Below, in pieces: positions 26,832-35,800 of a stretch of DNA of 49,487 nucleotides. Location of the stretch: positions 1 through 49,487 of the IMG/VR virus record IMGVR_UViG_3300009182_000091, one strand, 5' to 3'. The notes under the pieces were generated by a model, which was given only the letters and a program-made list of their open reading frames with translations, was not told the origin of the DNA and did not search any database. Every line of letters begins with the position of its first letter. The stretch's first letter is position 1. Position numbers and translations under genes: made by a program. This DNA comes from a virus.

Positions 26832-29800
26832 TTACTTCGTTGTGTTCTTAGCAGCTTTGTAGTCAGGGCCTGTCATAACTACTGCTTCTAGAGGACGACC
26901 ACCAAGCTGGGTAATTCCCTTTTGGCGCAACTTTGTGATTACACGTGTACGCATGTCCTCGTCTTTAACCATTAGCACTGCAGCGTCATCGAAGCTTAGA
27001 CGTCCTTTGAACATCACCTCGTAGCCGCCTGGGACAGCTTGGTCAATCGGGCTCTTACCTACACGCTTTCCAAACTGGTCTCCCTTGTTGGCCCAGAAGT
27101 CTAGTCGCTGGAAGGTTCGCTCTGCATCAAACCAGAGTCCAGGTAGGAGACTACTGTTCTCAGAGTCTGTGTTAGACTTTGGAGTAGTGAAGACGTAGTC
27201 AGCGCCGCCAGTTTCAATGTCTCGACTGCTAGACTGCCCAGACGTTGGGATACCTTCACTCCAACGTACCGTGGTAGAAAGCAATCCACCTTGAGGAGTA
27301 GACACACGGTTAACGAAGTATTGCGCAACGCGGTCGCGTGCCTCTTCATCGGTTTCTCCTTGCTTAGCAGCTTGCATAGAGTAGCTGCTTCTTAAGGTGT
27401 GACGCAAAACTTTAATACCTGTCTTATTAGCAATCTTTTTTGCACTCTCTGGGTCAAGACGCATCTCAATACGGCCACCTGCACCAGTAGTAATAGTTAC
27501 GTTTTCAGGAGTAATTCCCCATGCGTCCTTGATTCTCTGAAGGCTTGCTGCGCGCTCAGAACCAGATGGGTTACTCTTCGGGTCAACCTTTTCATCTAGA
27601 ATACTCATTAGGCGGTTTTCAATCAGAATCTTGGCGTCTTCCTTAGTGCTTGGACGCACATCCTGAACACCTCCTGTATTTAGCGCTAGTGCTAGACTTT
27701 CTGGAGTCGAGTCTTTCTTAGGCGCAATAATCATTACCTTGTTGTGGTAAGCTCTAGGACCGTTTGAGCTGATTTTTGCTGAACCAGATGTGTGCTTAGT
27801 AGGAACGTCTGCACGAAGGAAGTGAATCTTAGTCCCGTCATCTAGAGTGATGATAAACGTTTGTCCATAGCCACTCTTGTATTTAGCACTACTTCCATTA
27901 AGAGACGGGACAAACGAGACTTTATCCCCGTCGACTAGGTTCTCAGGAACACTTAAGCCTGTAGTAGCTGAAACTCTAGGGTCGTTGTTCTGTATCATTT
28001 CTAGTAGTTTGTTTGCGAGCTCGTCGCCTGCCCAGCTAGTCAGCTTGTACTTCATAAGATAGGCATCTTTACCGTCTGTGCCTGTAGCCGCCATGATTCG
28101 AAGGTCCAAGTCTTCAACAGCATCAGCGTCTAGAGCAATAGAACCTCCAGCAAGACCAGAACCAGGTGTAGATACCTTAGTCAGCAACTCTTGTAGAGAA
28201 GGTGCACCTTCAAAGCCTGACTTGTCCCAACCTAGCTGGTCAATTTGCTGTGGCTTTGCACCGGCTCCGTTTTTTGGAACCGATAACTTACCAGATGGGG
28301 CCTTATTAGAGGTACCAGACTTAGTCGTGGCTCCAAAAGTAGGAAGGTTGTACTTGTCTGCATCAAGGTTCTTGAAGTATTTCTGTGCTACTTGGATGTT
28401 GTATATGTTCTTTTTATACTTAGTGTCCAACGCTGTTAGAGTGTTGGCTTTACGCTTCTTCATGCCGTCTGGATACGCAACTTTGATGTAGCCATCACTG
28501 CTATAGTTTTCTACGACAACACCAACATCGCCATTCTTGTCGACTACAAGATTCCTGAACCCAATCTTCTTGCCATTCTTGTCTTCTAGTGCAGGACCTG
28601 TCACTGGAAGCATCGGCTCTGAGTTCTTCTCAAAGTCTAGGTCTGCGACACCAGCGTAGGCGGCAGCGATTCCAGGAGTGAGATACTTTCCAGTTGCTGT
28701 TACTGTGTCAGGTGCAACTGAATCTTGTGAACCATCTTCCCAAATCATACGCATCTTGTTCGGGTCGCCGTATCCAGGATTGCGGTAGACACCGACTCTG
28801 CCGTTCTCGTCCTTGACAATGGCGCCAGGCTTGATTAGAGTTCCCGCTGAGTCGGTCTTGATAGAGTCTTTGTCCGGGTTAGTTGGGTCAGTGATAGGCT
28901 GAATTTCAGGTGCATCTGTGACATCTGGCAGAGTCATGAAATCAAAGGTAAACTTCTTAGGACCTGACGGTTTAGCAGGCTCAGCTTTTACCTCAGGAGT
29001 ACTTGGCTCAAAGTTGTTTGTTTCTAGTGCAGTTAGAGCCTCACTCTCTGCTTCATCACGGTCCTCTATGTCCATGTGTATCTGACTGAAGTCTGGACCG
29101 TTGAGGTCATAGACTACGTCCCATGTACCATTATTGTTTTTGACAACAATAACTTTTGATAGACTTCCGTCAGACTTACTGAACATAGTCATGTTTTCAG
29201 ATTTCTGCGGAATGAAAGTCTCTGCACTAGGAGCGTTAGGAGCGTTAGGAGCAGGAGTAGGTGACACAGGTTCTCCGCCAGAGCCGTTAGACTTAATCTG
29301 GTTGATAGACATAATCTTGATGACTCCACCGCTGTCAGGCTTAACCTTGACGTAGTTCGGGTCTTTCTGGAACCCAACTATTGTTCCAGTAATACCGTTC
29401 TTGCTGTGGACAACTTTGCTGCCCATCTTTCCAGCTGTGCCGTCAGACAACTGAACTGCCTGGCCACCTTCATTTACAATTTTTGTGGCACTAACAAGTT
29501 TTGTCATAGCATCGTTTAGGTCTGAAGTACTTTCAATTTTCCAGCCTGCCTTGAAGTTTTGGACTTGGTACTCTTTACCGTCATCACTCACAGTCATCAT
29601 AGCGACTGTTTCATCTTGCTCGTTCTTGACCATGATGAATCCAGTGTTACCAGCACCCTTTTCAGGTGAAGCCGTATAGCCGTCTGGTAGCTGTGACTGG
29701 ATAGACTGAGCCGTATCAGTTCTAACTTTCTCATCAGCTAGGTTTAGAAGCGTAGATTCTGGTGCAGCGACTGGAGTAGTTGGAGTTTCAACTTTAGCGG

Positions 29801-32800
29801 TTGTGCCTCCCTTAGGGCTAATTGAGTCTGCTTGGCTCTCAAGCTCCTTGGCTCCTTCAATGAGGTCTTGTATAGAGGAATCCTTTGTGCTCCACTCGGC
29901 TCCGTCTTCTCCTTCTGTTGAAGTTACTGCATCAACAAGTTCGTTGTACATTGCAGCAAGCTGGCGCAACTTCTTTGCACTCTCGTTAGTGTCTAAGTCT
30001 TTGCCTGACTTAATGTCATCTGCTATTTCACCTAGGTGAGACATAATCGACTCGCCAATTCCCTTTGAGTCCCAGCTGTGTTGAGCTACTCCAGGGTCGT
30101 ATTTTTCGTACGCGTTGTCAACTATTTTCTTGAGTGCGTCTCCTGTTATTGTGCTACTCGCTGACCCCTCCGAAGGCGCCTCTTCAGGCACATCGACTTC
30201 AGACGGCTTAAAGTTCTGGAGGGTGTAGTTCTTGCTAACTCCGTCTTCTTCACCAGTAAGGTTGATGTTGCCATTCTTAGGGTTAGTCCATACATAAGTA
30301 GGCGCGACAACACGCTCTTTGTCGTTGTACTTGAATGAAACTAGGTCACCGTTTTTGGCTGCATCTTCTAGCTGTGTCTTTAGACTATCGTTGTCGCCAT
30401 TTACATCTAGCTTCTTAGTCTTGCCAGATGAACCGGCTTCAGGGTTCTTTTTCTTAGCCGGCTTGTCGCTTAGACCGAACTTGTCAAGGATGTACTGACG
30501 ACGTGCTTTTAGCTTAGTCTTGAGTTCTTCCTGTTTAGCTGGGTCAGTGATAATTGAGTCTACTAGTTCATCTATCTGAGAAGTCGACAGGTTCTGAAGA
30601 ACCTTTGCGCTTTCTAACTTCTGTTCATCACTCATCTGGCTGAAGACTTTTGCAGATGGACGTGTGCTAGTCTTGTCTGTAAACGCATCTAGCTCTGGTA
30701 CTTCTTCACCAAACGCGCCACCCTTTGGAGAACCTTGAGCACGGAACAAAAGCGCGCCACCTGGGTCTACACGGACAGGTTCACCATTCTTATCTGTTAC
30801 TACGTTGTCGTAGTCTAGACCAATTACATCCCAGTTAGCAAGCAATGCGTCAATTGCAAAGCCTTGCTGTAAACGAGCCATGTACTCTTTGTTATTGAGG
30901 TTCTTCTTTAGGTCTTGCTTTGCGCCATCAATCATCGGCGAGTAGGTCACATCTATGCCGTCGGCATCCTTGCCAGCTAACACCTTTGCAGATGAGATTC
31001 CAGCTGCGTCATAAATCGCTGAGGCTAAACGTTCGTTTTCACCGTGAAGCTGCGACTTAGGAGCCTTGACGTAAACCTGTTCACCTGTTGCTGGATTCTC
31101 AAAGGTTCCGCCTGGGTTTGAACCTTTTTGACCGCCGACCTTTTTCCATTTAGACAGGTCTAGGCTGCCAGCTTGCTCTTCCTTGATTGTGTCAACGGTA
31201 ACAACGTTGTTCTTGTTTCCACCTTCTGCTGGAGTAAAACTATCTACAGAATCAGCAAGTTTCTTAATGTATTCGGTAAGAGCAACTGGTGCGCCTTCTT
31301 TGTAAAGTGCGTCGTGCAGTGAGTACAAATCTCCTGCAACAGCAATGCTGTTTGCACCATCTGATTCATCTAGGCTATCTAGAAGATTCTGGATTACATT
31401 CTCGTTGCCGCTAACACCCTTTAGCATTGGCTCGTAGCCAATGTCTTGCTTGTCAAGAATCATTGCAATACTCATGTCGGCACCAGTTACTAATGAACGA
31501 CTACCTCCGGTTTCTGCTAGCAATTTATCACTGTTATCACTGCTGAATGGGTTCTTTACCGTGTCTGTTGCTTGCTCAACTGGAGCTGGCTCTACAGGTG
31601 CGATTTCAGGTACTACCGACTTCTCATCAGCAATAACCTCGGCTTCTGTTTCAGGAGTAACATCTTTCTGATTCCTGTTGAAAATTACTGTCTCACCATT
31701 AGGGAAACTAACTGCACTATATTTTCCAGACTGCGCTGCCCACTGTGCGATTAGGTGCTCAACAGGCTCAGCCATGCTGTTGCCGCTTGCCTTTTCTTCT
31801 TCACGCTTTTTCTGGATGTAGTCAAACGCACCGCTAGCCCTTGTAGCAGCTAGACCAGCCTTAGTTTCAAGTTCTTTCTTATCGTTCTTGTAGACGATGT
31901 TGAGCTGCCTTGAATACTCGAAAGCAGGAATCTCAACTTTTAGTTTTGCAATTTCCTTTGCGTCAGGGTGTGTTGCCCAATACTCGCTAGCCATGTACTC
32001 GCTCATGCCGTAGCCGTACTCAGCTACAAACATTGCACCTGGAATTCCCCACTGGCTGCCGCCTAGTGTGTCCTTACCTTCTGGGTTGAATCCATTTTCG
32101 ATAATAGATTTTGCGTTTTCTGGAGTTGTCCAGTGGACTAGTTCTCCTGACTTGATGTCAGACCCATCCGTGATGATAGCAGCATAGTTCTTGTCAGGAG
32201 TTCCTGGCTTTCTAGCCTTCATGTCTGCTAGTAACTGTTCAGCTGCAGCCTTACCGTCACTGATTTTATGGCCCTCGCCAAAGAACTTTTGTGCAATTAC
32301 TTTGCCATTCTCATCTAGTAGCCTGGCAATTACTTCGTCTACCTTACCACCAACACCTCCGTTGTTTGAGCCTTGCTTATGGTGCCAAGTCTTAAGAGTG
32401 TAACCAGTTTCTGGGTCAGTAGCAATGACATCACCGTACCCGTCTATTTTCCAATCTGCAGCTGGAGCAGCTGGAGCCTCAGCAGGAACAACAATGTTAG
32501 CAGGTTCTGCCATCGTGTTCTCAAGCTCAGGATGATTCTCATAGAACTTTTTAATGAGTGCATCTTGAACTCTTTGAAGCTGCGCATTGCGCTGAGGCTT
32601 TACAGCTTTAGAAGTACGAGTTGCTGAGATTTCATCTATTACACGCTGAAGGTCTTCCTCATTACTAATCTTGCTAATGAGCTCACTTAGTGTGTCTCCA
32701 TTGAATGCTTTTCCAAGCTCTTCATCGATTGCAGCAATAGTGCCATCAGGTAGTCTTTCACTTACAGCAGAAAGGAACTCAATGTCAGGCTGTGCTTCAG

Positions 32801-35800
32801 TTGAAGCCTCGTTCTTGTCGAGTGCAGCGATACTACTCTTTAGCTCGCCGAATTTCTTCCATCGTGCCTTATCCAGTGCTGTTGGGAAGTCGACTGCCCA
32901 GCTGGTGTTGTACTCACCTTCACGGCTGTTCCAGTGTCCAGGTGATTTAGTGCGAAGCCAATCAAAAATCTCTTTTGACGGTGCGCCGGAGTTGATGAGC
33001 TTTGACAGGTCACCGTTCTCATTGTCGTATCCCTTTAGCGCATTTGTTACGAACTGAGGCTCGAAACCTTCAGGTGCAGCCGGAAGCCCGTACGCTGCAT
33101 TAATAATCGCCCATTCTTCTGGTCTTTGCGATTCATCTGCTGAAATGTACTTATAGCCAGTCGCAAACCCTGTAGGCGACATCGTCTTGTACTCATTCTT
33201 GATTTGCTGCTTGTTTAACGCAGCAATGATGTCATCACCGTTGCGTAGAGTTCCATCTAGGATTCCGCTACGTACCGTGTTTTCAGGGTCATTGCTGTCT
33301 GAGATTAGTGAAACAAGATTGTCTAGTGCAGACTGGTGCTCTTCTTTTGAAAGTGGAGTTATGCTTGCTTGACCTTGCTTTAGAGCGTCTAGCTTATCAC
33401 TCAGTGCTTTTGCTGTTTCTTCGCTCTTAGCTTTAGCATCTGCAGAAGACTGAGCCTCGCCCTCTGTTTTGTGGGCGTTTAGAGCTGAATTAAGAGATGT
33501 GCCTTCTTGACTGTAATCAGAGTACGATGAAGACGTGCCTTCCCAGTTTTTATTACCTTTGAGTAGGTCACGGATTTCCTGACTAGTAATCTCTCCACCA
33601 TTTGCAGTCTTCTCGTCAATGCTACGACGAATAGAACCATCTAAGTCAAACGGTGCAAGTTTCTCCTTGATTTTTGCTAGCTCAGGGTTAGTGTGCTGGT
33701 TTAGTGGGTCGCTACCGTCGGTTAGAGCAACTTTGGCCTTTGGCAAAACTTTTAGTTCATTGAACAAAGTATTGACACCGAACTTGTCAATTGAAGCAAG
33801 ACGGTCCATGTAGCCTTGACGCTCTTCGCTAGTCATGACACGCTCACGTAGCATAGAGCGAATCATTTCTGTTTGCTTTTTGCTAGGTCTGTTTATAGGG
33901 GCTACAGTCGACTTTGTCGCAGGCAGCGGCTGTGAACCATTTGCCTTTCCTTCACCGAACTTCTCAGCTGCGTCTAAGATATCTTTTTTAAGCTGGCTAG
34001 ACTGCTCAGGGTTTAGGTAACTAAGCATCTTACCGATGTTGCTCTTTAGTTCACCTTCGCTGCTAAACAGGTCAAGAACATCTTGCTTAGTAGCTCCTCC
34101 AAAATCTATAGCGTCTCTTAGCTGGAACTCTAGGTCGTACGGAGCGACCAGCATCTTAACTCTCTCTAGGAACGGGTCGCTATTTTTATTTAGCGGGTCT
34201 GTGCCTGGAGTAATTTGACTGCCCTTGCGAAATGGAAGCTTATACAACATGTTAATGATGTTGCTAGCCTCGCCAACAGTAGTACCGTTGTCTAGACTGC
34301 GAAGAATCTCTTCTCTCTGTTCCGGAGGTAGGTCTTTTTTGTCGACCGTGGTTCTAATCGTGTGTAACTGTAGTTTTGATGCTCGCTCGCGGTTTATACC
34401 TGTCCATTTAGTAACACGGAGCGGGTCTTCATTAGGGTCACTGTAGGTCTTGCCGGTCACTTCTTTGCCGACTATAAACTGGATTTTAGCTAGCGCAGAA
34501 GAGTTCTTCTCAGCGTTAAGCTGCTGGTCTTCTCCAGGTTTAGTGTATTTCCCTAGAGCTTCTATACCGGCATCGATGTCATCCATGGTAATCTCACCGA
34601 CAATACCGTTAGCACTGTGTAGTTCTTCTTCTCTCCAAAATGGAAATGCTCTTGAGGCTCTTGCTAGTTCATTCTGCACGTCAGGATTACTCTGGTCCAT
34701 GCTCTTTAGTTGTGTAATTCTCTGCTGCAGAGCTTCTCTAACTCTGGTTATTGCTTTGCTAGGAGCGTTCTGTAGCGGACCTGTTGACAACAACTCGTCG
34801 GTGCCGGTCTCTTTTTTGCTGGCTACAAACTTCTTTTCCTTAGGATTCCAGAATGTTCTCTTTTCTAGATTTCTTTGGGTAGGCCATCTAAACGGTTCAG
34901 CCGCTGCAGGTTTCGCAGTCTCAGATGCTGCAGCGTTAGAAGTAGAAACAACTTTTAGAGTGTTAGGCTCGTCTAGCACAGTTGTTTTTTTATCTTCAAA
35001 CGTGATTCGGTCACCGGTGTCCATTGAAAACTTTTTAGCGACAGTACGACGTGAACCATCTGGGAAGACAACGACATCGCCAACCTTGATTTCAGGGCCA
35101 GTCTTGTCAACAAGAGTCTCTTCTTGTGGAGTTGCCTTAGAGTCGGCTGCGTGAAGCTGCTGTAGAACACCAGCGGCTTCACCACGAGTCTTAGCGGAGG
35201 CTAAAGCATCCTTGGCTTTTGCAGCAATCTCAGGATTAGCAGAGTTAGAGAACTCTTCTAGAGCCTTTTTCTGGTTGTCTGTAGTCGGGTTATTAGGCGA
35301 GACAACATTCTTGAACTCAGCCATGCGTTCTTCATAACGCTTTTTCATTGCAGGGAAGTCTAGAAGACTGAGGTCTTTATTGTCTTCTTTTGCAGCGCGG
35401 TCAATGATTCTAGAAACCAAGTTGTAAGCATCTTCTGCATCACCGTCAGCTGAGTGCCAGTTAGCCGGTTCAAAGCCAAGGAAGTTAGCAACAGGACCTA
35501 GGCTAGTCGTGGCTTTGATTTCACCAGTCTTACGGTCAGGTGCCTTAGGACCGTCGGTTCCTGTTTCTGGGTCGTACTTAGGTAGAAGTGAAGCAAGGTC
35601 TTTAGAGTCGATGGTTCCAGCAATGTCCAGCTTTACGCCGGCATCGTCAGCCATACGCTTTAGAATCTCAACGTCGAAAGGAACGTTCTGACCGCCGAGA
35701 AGTGCGTTAGGGCCAATGAACGCCATAAACTCTTTAATAGCGTCGTCTTTACTCTTCTGCTGAGCTAGCCACTCTGGAGTTACTAGTGTGGTCTTTGGCT

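Noticed and set aside
34450-35154. 234-codon plus-strand open frame
   Set aside because: Antisense to the giant gene, whose minus-strand frame has recognisable motifs; no start signal or domain in the plus frame.
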